In this document: piece after piece, positions 37,775 through 48,400 of the stretch
How the letters are laid out: each line of letters opens with the position of its first letter
Numbering within the stretch: position 1 is the stretch's first letter
Source: Lophius americanus
Lineage: Eukaryota > Chordata > Actinopteri > Lophiiformes > Lophiidae
Length of the DNA: 64,000 nt
Assembly (NCBI GenBank): GCA_037951165.1
Contig: JBBDHG010000112.1
Location: 41,001 to 105,000 of the forward strand
Direction: 5' to 3'
Notes under the pieces: model-generated
Database searches by the model: none
Seen by the model: only the letters and a program-made list of their open reading frames with translations
What the model was told of the DNA's origin: nothing
Made by a program: the position numbers and the translations under genes

Positions 37775-38138
37775 CTATTCATTCATTCATTACCTACCAC
37801 TTACCCTGTTCAGGGTCACAGGTGGGCTGGAGCCTTTCCCAGCTAACATCGGGCGAGGGGTGGGGTTCACCCTGGACAAGTCGCCAGTTCATCGCAGGGC
37901 CGATACATAGAGACACACAACCACACACACACTCCTACGGGCAATTTTAGTATCACCAATTCACCTGCATCACATGTTTTTGGACTGTGGGAGGAAGCTG
38001 GAGCTCCCAGAGAGAACCCACACAGACGCAGGGAGAACATGCAAAACTCCGCACAGAAAAGCCAGCAGACGTGGATTTGAACCCTGTACCTTCTTGCTGT
38101 GAGGCAGCAGTGCTAACCACTGCGCCATCGTGCCACCA
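37775..38138 (-). mobile_element. tRNA-derived SINE, near full length
   Basis: On the minus strand the element starts GGTGGCACGATGGCGCAGTG. It has a pol III A box (TGGCGCAGTGG, 38117-38127) and a B box (GGTTCAAATCC, 38073-38083) at tRNA spacing. The body contains the words tgtgcggagttttgcatgtt and cctgcgatgaactggcgact found in a very widespread fish SINE-like repeat. It ends in a gaatgaatgaatg tail. It is inserted antisense to elavl4. The exact family name is not certain. Confidence 0.8.
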
Positions 38139-40334
38139 TTATTTGATATTTGAAAAATTTTAATTCTTTGCCTAGACTCATCCAATATTTGTCATGTGAA
38201 AACTAAATTTTGAGACTAATATATAGAGCCTTTCACCCTTGACCTTATGATCGTTTGGGCCGATTACTGAGAGACTGTGGGGGAGTGTGTGGGGAAGCCA
38301 AATTGATCCCATTGTAAGACATCACAGATGGGAAAAAGTCAAGCCAAAGTTAAATGAAAAACTGCTTACATACTCGTCCAGGTTCCGTCTGGAACGTTTG
38401 CGTTGTTAGTCACCCAGAGTGAAAGTGGTGGAGGAGGATAGAAGAAGAGAAGAATCCAATCTGGTAAAGTAGATGCCGATCGATGAGAGTGGAGGCCAGA
38501 GTGCAACAGAGGAGGGGGTGGGAGGTGTGTCTGCAGTATGTCTGTGTGTGTGCCTGTGTGCGTGAGACCTCCCATGTTACTTTCCCTGATTGATCCTGTC
38601 CAACAGCCGTCTGACCTGCAGGACATTACAGGGCTTGGCAGATGCTGGCTGAGATGGAAAGAAATCTATGTAGGGAGGCAGAAGGCCGATAAAATAAACT
38701 TAAAACAACAGAAAGCACGATAGGGAACCTGATTTGGGAGAAGCTGGGGTACTTAAGTCGTATTAATTGCTCCCTCTCAGCTTCTTATCATTTTGATAAC
38801 AACTTCAAATCCGAACCAGTAATTCTAACGCAGGGTTTCTTTGGGGTATTGAGAGTGAGTTTCAGACGTCCTTGAGCAGCTTCAGGTGTTTGCCGCTTTA
38901 TGGCAGGACGAGGGGGACATTTAGCAAGTAGTGTCAATGTATTCATATTATTTTGTCTTTTTGTCTTAAAAATTCAAATTTGCATATGAAAATATTGATA
39001 AGCGATATTTTTCTGTCACTCTATATTTAACATAATTTTGTCATTTTAACAAACATAGCAGTGTTCAGAAAAACGATGTTCAAGGAAAGTTGGATGATTG
39101 CATACTGACTCCATTTTGTAGCTTCTAGGCAGTGTGTCTATCAGTGGAGGGATCCTGCAGCACACTGTCTACCCTGCGTTCTATACAGCCCACATCCATT
39201 CTGGCCAAGTCAGGGTAAATTGATTGTCTAAGCTCTGTAAGGGAATGGGGAGGTAGGCCTCCACCAGGCCAGCAATATTGAGCGTTGGTTTTATCGTGCA
39301 AAAGCAGCAAAGGAGTGCTGAAGGAGAAAAGTAAAGGAGAGGAAGACAAAGAGCCCTCATCTGAATTTTGCCTAAATTGTACCAGATGTGACCCAGATCT
39401 ATAAGAGTAAAAGATAAAGATTACAGTTGTCCAAAGTATGGAGACAATTCAGACATATACAATGAATCTAAAAGAAAAGTTTCCAGGCAACTTTGTTTGA
39501 GTGAAAGCAAACATTGACTTTCCTTCCTTGCTGTAGGCTTGTCCTATTTGACGGCAGAATTCAGACACCATTGGGCGAGAGCCCAAGGAGACAGGAAGCA
39601 CTTTTGCAGCATTAAATATTAATCGCACTATAGACTGTATTGATTATATAATACGTTTTTCCAGCATCTGAGCGCCGCCTGAAATATATTCCCTGAATAA
39701 TTGAAAATGTATCCATGAGCAGTTTTTCATCTCCATAGTTGGTGCATGTAATTGCATTGCAACCTTATTCCAGTGTTATTTGAGATCTTATCAGAAGGCG
39801 TCCATGTGTGTGTCCATGTGATAAATGCAAGAACAGCGAGAATATGAGGAACAATAGAGTTGTGTGTGTGTGTGCCATATGTCACGCCTGAGACTGTTTG
39901 TTTTATCGAATGGTTGCGCATTGAATATTGAGCACTGAATAGTGCTTTGAGAAGGGGATGCAGGGATTTAAACACACTACTGACAATTTTTTTTTCTTTT
40001 GCTGACTCTATGCTTTTCTTGCACTCTACATTGACTGATGAAATTGAGTCTCATACATTTGCTTGCTGCTTTTTATATTTCTGTCGTCACATTTGTAAAT
40101 GCTATGATAACCCTGCACTGTCTGCTTGCTGTGACACACCATCCCCTTCTGCACTGACATAAAATAAAAGCATCGCAGAATGGGTGAAAAAATGTTCTTG
40201 ATGCTTCACCTATGCCTAACATCTTCTTTTTTCAGGGTAGCTTTTTAACAGCAGCCTATAGCATATACTGTAAGTTGCCCTCTTGATGAGAATAATGTTG
40301 TTCACTATAATGTGGTTGCTACAGACGGACCCAT

Positions 40335-40364
40335 AGTCCCAGGGATGTAGCAGTCCCTGGGACT
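40335..40364. repeat. Perfect inverted repeat (11-bp arms, 8-bp loop)
   Basis: AGTCCCAGGGA and TCCCTGGGACT flank tgtagcag. The arms are GC-rich in an AT-rich intron. Confidence 0.75.
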
Positions 40365-41632
40365 GTCCATTCTTGGGTCGTTAAATTAGTTATAGATACT
40401 GCTCGCTGTCCTTGGCACATCCTTATGAGGTTGACTTCAGCAAAAAAAAAGCAATGTCAACATTTGTTAGTCCTTCAATTTAAAATGAACGACTTTACTT
40501 CCAAGCAGATTCTCCCGCTTAAATTTAAAATGCAGACAAAATTATTGATATACTCTGACCATTATTCAGCAATGACCCTTTGGCCTTCACCAAAGATACA
40601 AAACGTGGCTCAACTTGAAATTTCTAAGTGTTCATGTTCAAAATATCTCAATATTCACCATTACCTGTCAGCAAGGAGAAACAATATTCCTGGCCCTCTT
40701 CTCCCCGCAGACCTCTCTGCCCCTCTGTATGCTCTCTTTGCCGTTCAAGTTGACAGTTCACTGTCATTTAGACCTCCATTATGCATTCCTGCCTAAGTTT
40801 ACAAGACACATTGACAACAGAACACGTACAGACGCTCTCTCTCCTCCCCCACTGCTGTCTATGCCCTTCTTTAAAGTGTTGGAAGGGTATTCTTCATTAC
40901 TCAGCCCTGGTCTTTTCTTTCTCCTCCCATCTGATCCCTCACTCCCTCGCTTCATCTCTCAGAAGGAGTAAATGAAGGTGGAGGTCATCCCTTTTCTCTT
41001 CTTCCTCTCCTGCTAAATTGGCTGCTTGCACCATCCATAGATAGCTGCAGGCATTTAAGTCCCCCGCTCTGGAGCACTAGTGAACGGACTTCCTGCTCAT
41101 TTGTGGCATTTCTGTCTCCTCAACCACAGACTTGTTTACCCACAGAGAGAAAGAGGGAAACCCTCATTATAAAATCTGCCAAGGTCACCGTAGTCGCCAA
41201 ACCAATCTGCTGTTTAAACGTACACACACACTCACAGAGTTCTATTCAGTCAACCTCTATGACTGAATCAACTGAAGAAATAATAATTTTACCTCCATAA
41301 CTACATAATTCAAGAACCCGTTTTGGAAAATTGGAATCCTGAAGTTTTCCAAATTTTAAAACATTACCCAAAAACATCTCACAAAATTATACCAAGACTA
41401 AACAGAATCCTGGGCCTCCTGCCTTTCTTTTCGTTTTAATGGTTGATTATTCTGTAAATGGTGTAATTTTATTTCCCCGATTAACCACCATTTCAATCAC
41501 TTCATCCCCCCCCCCCACACACACACACACACTCCCCAAATCCTACATCAAACCTAAGCGTGTGTGTAAATGTGTGTATATGATGCTGATGGTGGGCTTT
41601 GCCTCCCTCCCTCCTTGTGTTCCGCTTCCTAG

Positions 41633-41719
41633 GGGTCGACAGAGACACAGTGGCGTCAGGCAGAGCTCCCACAGCTCCAGGGCTGGGCAGAGAAGGGACT
41701 TCTGACACAGCCAAAGATG
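41633..41719 (+). CDS. Candidate 87-nt in-frame cassette exon of elavl4
   Basis: A C/T-rich stretch ending in the acceptor ccgcttcctag is followed by exactly 87 nt (29 codons) and the strong donor gtaaggag. In phase 0 the segment is open: it starts GSTETQWRQAELPQLQ and ends GLLTQPKM. The in-frame codon before it is the TAG of the acceptor itself, so openness coincides with the predicted exon boundary. The AAGATG end and donor resemble those of the MEWNGFKM leader exon. Joined to 45175 it would read ...PKM-IISNMEAP. The ATG at 41717 could alternatively act as a start. GC-rich sequence in an AT-rich intron supports it. There is no expression evidence and I cannot name the peptide. Confidence 0.5.
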
Positions 41720-44700
41720 GTAAGGAGACTACTGCTGCCAAAAGGATGGCCCAGCCATTTTACACATCTATGAAAAAATATGACCTGATATTGAAATGTG
41801 TTTACATGCATATACTCGGTTGGGGATGCTGCTGCCTTAGACAGTGGGAAGTGGAACAGAGATTTATGGATGGGACAAGAGAGGGAGGGCAGGAGGGAGT
41901 ATCCAGGGTTGCAAGACTACAGACAGTTGTGCTTGTCAGGTGCTAACAAAATGATCCATTTCATGTATCTGAAGAAGTCTGTGATATTATTCCAAATATT
42001 TGGGTTTGTTTCTCCATTTTTAGTAGCTCAACCGCATCTGTTCCAAATTGTTGTTGCTGATTAACTTTCATTAACACCTACAAAGTTTGACCTACGAGCA
42101 TTTTCAATCAGCTGACTTTTTAAACAGCTGCCTTCAAGACTCACTCTAGTTCCACTCTGCATCACCCGGACTCATTCCTTTTTCCTGTAGTGAGCACTGC
42201 AGCACTTACTGGAGTCCAATCAATCCCTTCCATACTCTTAGCTTTAAAGCATCTGCAGCTGCAATCTTGTTTGACTCAAACCAATTTGAGTCAAGTCCAT
42301 GTTGTCTACATGCATTACTTTTAGTTAGAAGCCCAGTGCCGTCTCTGCCTCTTGTATGAGTAGAGTTATAACTTGTGAGTGAATGAACAGGCTTTAGAGG
42401 ACATGCAGTGAGCTATTTCCACAACACTAGGCCCCACATTGGGTGAGCAGGGACGGTATTGACAATTAACACCAAACAGACTGCTGTGCTACACAAATGC
42501 TGGTGGGCAGGGACAAGGAAAAAAAGATAATTCACCACGGGGACTCACCAGGTCCTTGTTAATTAGAGACAGCCATTTTTGTGTAAAAACTCCTCACAAA
42601 GCATCCAATGGAGTTGAAAGTCTCTCCGGCAGAGACTGTGATATTATTCCCATTATTTAACCCAACAGGGATAAAGATTTAATAAGGCCCTCTCCCATCA
42701 ACTCTATCATGGTTAGATGTTTATCTCTCCTTGCTGTTCGCGCTCCCTTTCCCCCCTCCGCCATATTTCTCTGTCTGTCTGTCTGTCTGTCCCTACTATG
42801 GCTGTGTAGTGAGTGAGTAGGAAAGGATACCATTATCATTCATTCATCTTAAGAGCTTTTAGAAATCGTCCTGTCTTTTTCACACTGGAGTTTTTGAGAT
42901 CTCTCTCTCTCTCTCTTTCTCTCTCTCTCCCTCTCTTTCTCTCTCTCTCTCTCTCTCTCGTGCGTGCATATATGGGTGTTTGAGTATGGGCTGTTTCACT
43001 TGGTGCAAAGTAGAAATACAATGTATTATAGACAAAATGTCTAAGAGCTGCATACTGTTAAGGAGGAGAGATCCTCCTACTGCTGGGCTGAAGATCATAG
43101 GTTTTCCAGCTGTTTTAAACTTCTCATTTTAAATGAACAACCAACTTTCTGACTTTCCAGTCCCTTAATAGTCTCATACACAAAGTAATAATCGTTATTA
43201 TTGTGAATAAATTTATAGTAACATTATAGTTATTGACACATTTATAGTACTTTATATGGATATTAGTATTATTACATTGGTGGTACTTGCTTGGTAATTA
43301 AGAAAACAATATTTACTTGCTTTTTGTTGAAACGTATCCCCTCAACACAGCGGATAAGAGTAAATTGAATAAAGCTGAGAAAAACACACTATTTCTTGAC
43401 AAATTGGAAAAAAACTTTAAATTCTGCTTTGAGCCATATTTTTAGAAGACAGATCCAACCTTTTGATAGTCCAGAAATAGAGTGAAATACGACTTGTGTG
43501 CCATTCCTCCCTTGCTAAAACCAGCCCTGCTTCCAAGTGCAGCCTGTCTGCATCTACTTAGGAATATTTAAAAATAGACAGAGAGCTGAATGGATGAACC
43601 GGGGAAAGGAAAAGATCCGGGAGATGACTTTGTGCCAGAAAAACTAACATCTGTAAATTAATTAACATTTTACCATGTTAGATCATTATGGTGGTCATCA
43701 GAATCATTCATACCTTTTATTTTTCTACCATTGATTCATTACATTAATTATTCTCTATTCCTTCCATTTGCAATTGCAAAACACTGACACGCCCCATGAC
43801 ACACACGCATACATACATACACAAACACACACACATATGTACACAGCAACAAAAGCACTTAATCTGATCAAATTATGTTTTTTATTCAAATGAATAATTT
43901 CACCAACCCGCTTTCACCGGGAAAAAAAATGTATGCTCAGAATAAACATTTCTACTAAGTATGTATTAGAGTGCTCTTTCAGAAAAACAAAATGCAACCT
44001 GCCTCCCTCCTCCTTTCCCTCATCCATCTTTTGCCTCTCACCCTCGCTGACCTTTTTCACAATTATTTCTCCCAAAGCCTCTTTGAACAGTTGGATCCCA
44101 GTTGCTCTGTAGATACAGATATGAAAATGAAAAACTCTTCTCTGTCACTGCAGCATCAGTAATCACAAATAGCAAACTCCAGGGCCGCCTATGTTTTTTC
44201 CCCCCTCCCACAATCCTCAGCAGCCATCAGAAAAACATTCAAAGACACCCCTTACCGTCTTAGATGTTTATAGATGTCTATACTCTCTGTGACTGGTGTT
44301 TTTTGTGCTTCTAAATGTCTATAGAAGTGAAATGTGCAGTGTGGTAACTTTATGTTTAGTTTGTAATTCCATGTAAGTTTTTAGCAATATTTGTATTAAA
44401 TGATGATAATGCACTGTAATACAGACATTGCAATATGAGAATCAATTCGTTTATTTTACCAATATGATAATATGGTGACAGTATGACTGCTTACTAATTT
44501 AAACATATTCTTAAAAATGCTTTTCAGCAATTTATTTACTCTAACCTCAAAAATTTAAATCCTTAAGCACATTGATACCGTGTTTGATAAATACAAAATT
44601 AAAGTAAAACAGTTCTAGTCAAGGATTTTAAAAACTGCTGGCAATATCCAATTTACATCTGGCAAAACCTGTCAAAGATTAAACATATTTATCATGTTAT

Positions 44701-45097
44701 TATATTCAGTTGTATCACGTTTTATATAAATGCATAGAATACTCCCAACTGAGAAAATCATTGTGAAATGTTATTGTTCTGCCCTTATATTTAAAACCTG
44801 CAAAAATTAATTGCATTGCAATTTTAAACTGTTGATATAATGTATAAACGTTGCTTGTGAAAAACCTTTCAAAATGGTTTTCCAGTATTTTGAAATAGGA
44901 TTTATAAACAGAAGAAAAAAGATTCTTTTTTAACATGTTATCTAAATAATCACTTTTTCAGATCAAGCTCTGCTACATAATTAATAGTCCAGTCAATATG
45001 ATCAAATATGATACAGAAGCCTTTCCTTATAAAATGTATACAAATATTATTTTTATAAAACTTATTATATTATAATACTTACTATTATAATAATTTT
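41720..45097. other. Intron between candidate cassette exon and common exon
   Basis: Contains a CT array (42899-42959), a CA/CATA stretch (43800-43840) and a very AT-rich part (44300-45070). No exon seen. Confidence 0.6.
42899..42959. repeat. (CT)n microsatellite
   Basis: About 60 bp of CT units with ttct and ccct interruptions. On the RNA sense strand this is a CU repeat, a possible PTB ligand. Confidence 0.9.
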
Positions 45098-45174
45098 CCT
45101 CTCCTTCTCTGCCCTGTCTTTCTATGGGTCTTCTCCACCCTCCCTCTCCCCTCCTCACGTTTGCCCTTCTCCAG
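45098..45174 (+). promoter_or_regulatory. elavl4: Long pyrimidine tract and 3' splice site before the common exon
   Basis: Some 75 nt consisting mostly of C and T (tctccttctctgccctgtct ... ttgcccttctccag). It is longer than a standard acceptor needs and includes CU-rich words that PTB-family repressors bind. All leader exons must splice here. Confidence 0.75.
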
Positions 45175-45421
45175 ATCATCAGTAACATGGAGGCTCCAGT
45201 CACAAACGGCCCAAGCGGAGGAGGCAACACATCAAACGGGCCGACCACCAACAGCCGGGGCTGCCCCTCACCTATGCAGACTGGTCCGACAAATGACGAC
45301 AGCAAGACCAACCTTATTGTGAACTACCTGCCCCAGAACATGACCCAGGAAGAGTTCCGCAGCCTGTTTGGCAGCATTGGCGAGATTGAGTCCTGTAAAC
45401 TGGTCCGTGACAAGATCACAG
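45175..45421 (+). CDS. elavl4: elavl4 common coding exon: N-terminal leader and first half of RRM1
   Basis: This 247-nt exon lies between a 3' splice site (tcttctccag, preceded by a long pyrimidine tract) and the donor gtaatc. It starts in phase 0 and ends with one base of a split Gly codon. The translation opens IISNMEAP, passes through a Gly/Asn/Ser-rich leader of about 40 residues and enters RRM1 at KTNLIVNYLPQNMTQEEF. RNP2 is LIVNYL. It ends at LVRDKITG, completed by the next exon. The ATG at 45187 (MEAP) could serve as an internal start shared by all isoforms. The in-frame ATG at 45124 lies inside the pyrimidine tract and is intronic. Wobble-position GC is high compared with the flanking AT-rich intron, as expected for selected coding sequence. 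Confidence 0.96.
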
Positions 45422-48400
45422 GTAATCAGTGGAGACTGTTTATGCCGTACTGTCTCAAAATATAATGTTTTAATGAGCCAAGAAAATAATATGCTTGGCC
45501 TAAATGTGATTTTTGCGGGGTCTTCTGTATAAGAGTATGCATTTTATTGACATAAATCCTGAAAATCTCTTATAATGAAGTCCAAACGGCTTTCAGTAAC
45601 AGTATGCTACTCTCACAAATAGAAATGAAGAAGTTTGGTTCTCCCCATGGCAATTTCTCAAAAAGGAAAGGGAAAACGTAAATGAACAAATGTACATACT
45701 ATACTGAACTCCCCTGTTCACATCACAGTAGTTCCTTAAAAAATGCTAATAATTGATTAGCTAGACATGATGAAGCGAACGACCTATGTTTGCCTGCGGC
45801 TACAATGTCAGATGTTGGTAATGGTCTGAAGGGTCTAATGTGAATGAATGGTTCCCCCATTTGGACAAAAAATAGTTTGAGGGGAAATTGTGCACATTGT
45901 CCTCCACAAGAAGAAATTCATATTTAATCTGTGTGTGTGTTCGAGCACTGTGGCCCAGCAAAGCAGAAAAGTGCCACATGTTCTCCAGAGGTGTTTAAAT
46001 TAAGCAGCACTTCATGCTGCTAATCACGGCTTTATTCTGGGCATACTGGCTGTGTGGGTGGGCATACAGCAGATGGGGAAGGTAGTAGGGGGGGGTGATG
46101 CAGCTCTCTGATAATGCTTGATAATGGTTTTAATTTTAGATCCTACTTACTGACACTTTTCTCCTGGTAATCTCATTAAAAAGCGTCAAGGACGCACAAA
46201 AGCAGACAGTCTGGATCCCCAGCCACGCTCAGATAGTAGGCAAGGCAATAGGAGTAACTACACACATACACAGATGTGTATGCAAACAAAACTGCCGATT
46301 TCTACTTCCTGTAATGGATTGATTACACCTGGGACCCCCATAAGGTTGATGCTTATGACCAGAAATGGCCTGAGTCCCTCTATTTTCTCAATCTTATAGA
46401 AAAAACTAGTTGTAAGATTTGCTGTTTCTCTTAAGGACCATCTTCCCATTTCTCTGTAATGGACGACAAAATGGGGCTTGAGAGTCAGATACTCCAGGAT
46501 AATGGTGGATGATGTGAACAAAAATAACACCTGGATACCACATGCAATCATCATCACCATCACCATGTTCTCTCTCCACCTGAATTCCCCCTCAAGTGTA
46601 ATTTTTCCACAAGTAGTAGAAGCAGCTAAAACCAAGCTAAAAGACGACAATTGAAGAAAGTCTCAGAAAACACACCCCAACATGGGGAAAGTGAGACAGG
46701 TAGAAATGTCTCTTCACTTCTCAGCTGGTTTATCATCAATGTAATATATAAGCAGTAAATTAAGCAGTAAACTTCTTACCCCCCTGTGGTGTATTAGTGT
46801 GTTGCTCTTCAATCGGTGCAATTTCCCAGAGCAAAATTGTAGGCTAATAAAATCACAGATCCCCTCTCCTAGAAGGAAACGGCTATGGGTTTTGAAACTC
46901 ATCCAATCCAAATCATTAACAGACTCACATACACACATAAATATCTGTTTATGCACTTGAAACATTTCTCTATGTAGAATTTACAGTAAGAAATTAAGAA
47001 TCTCTTAAGAGTGTGCTTGGGAGATGCAGCGTATGTATGCATAATAAAATACATAGAATTGATATGAATATTAAAGTCTTTTTGTTCTATTATGCAGTAT
47101 GAATAATACGGTAAGTATAGTACGAAGTTAAACAATTTAGATAAATCCACTGACTGAATTTATTTAATTATCAACATGGATAGCATTTTTAATATTTAAT
47201 TACAAGATTAAATATTTCTGCTGATGAATTGACTGATTAAAGCAGTTTCTTGATGTAGATATAACTAGTAAGGTTTAGATTTTGTGCAATATGTTACTTT
47301 TGTGTCTGCTTCACAATTTCTGATTCTGATTTCTGACAATTCTTTTCCCATGCAACATTAGTCAGTCTTTGCTTGCTTACATGTCACGATATAGAACGAT
47401 CCACATCAGTAAGTGTGGCTTGAGCGAGTTTTAGCTGATGAAGTGTGGCATCATGAGCCTTTCAGAGGTAGGAAAGACAGACAGGTCTTCACCATTCCTG
47501 TCAGCATTCTTCAGACTTGCTCTTGTCAGCTCCAATGATCCCATTGTGGCGTGAGGCTCGTGTGGGAGCGGACATACAGACTCTCCTGCTCCCTCCCTCA
47601 CCCTGACTAACTTCAGTTGGTAGAAGAGCCACCTCTGGGTGTCTCTCCTGATCCCCATATGACTGTCTGCTTGTGTACCTTCCTGCCTGCCTGCGTGCAC
47701 AAATACCTGTGCCTGGTGCTCCCATAACACAGCAGGGACATGCAGGTTAATCTTTTATTTAAGGCGAGCTTATGCGCACCTATGGGGAGCCCACACATTA
47801 CTCATTGCACACAGGCCCCAGGCCTCCTCCTCTAATTTTCTCACCTGCTCGTGCTGTTCTAAAGAGCAGGTATTTTTAGAGTTCCATTGTTAGAATTAAG
47901 TGTGTAAACTGTAGCTTTTATTTTTGTCCTCTTCAGCAGAGAGAGGAGGTTACATAAACAGAGTCTTTTGATGAGGGCATTATGGTTGTTAAAGACTGTG
48001 CACCATAGAGGTTTCCACTTATAGCACCCACTTTTCCTTATTTCTTTTGTTGAAAGAAAGAAAAAGATGTATATATTTAAAATGAAAATAACAAAAGCTC
48101 ACATCTTGAGCAAAATCATCTTGAAAGCATCTTCTGCTTACTGAGACCGGGATTTTTTGAGAGCAAGAAAAAATAACATTGACCTTGAAACTTAGTGACT
48201 CAACACTCACACACATCCACACATATCCTTGCACAGTAACACTTACACACACACCCAAGCACACATGCAGACAAATGGAATTGGCTGATTCCTGTCAGTA
48301 AGCTATTTTTGGGGATATTTTTTTTCTGTAACTACCGCATTTCTGCTTGAGAGAAGGATGTTTTCATAATGACATGGAGGAGAGGGAAGTCTCTTTCCTT

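Larger units (their letters stand above)
28957..41632. other. elavl4 intron after the proximal leaders
   Basis: No supported exon until the candidate at 41633. It contains a GAA-rich run (30297-30317), a TG-rich stretch (32965-33050), a hAT-type MITE (34432-35197), a tRNA-derived SINE (37775-38138) and a GC-rich inverted repeat (40335-40364). The segments 32380-32680 and 33470-33800 are unique and look like candidate regulatory elements. Confidence 0.6.

Noticed and set aside
38073..38138. Functional tRNA gene
   Set aside because: A and B boxes are present, but the sequence continues into a SINE body and does not form a tRNA cloverleaf.
45124..45465. Open frame starting at ATG 45124 through the elavl4 common exon
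   Set aside because: The first part is the intronic pyrimidine tract and the end reads past the donor into the intron; the exon limits are 45175-45421.
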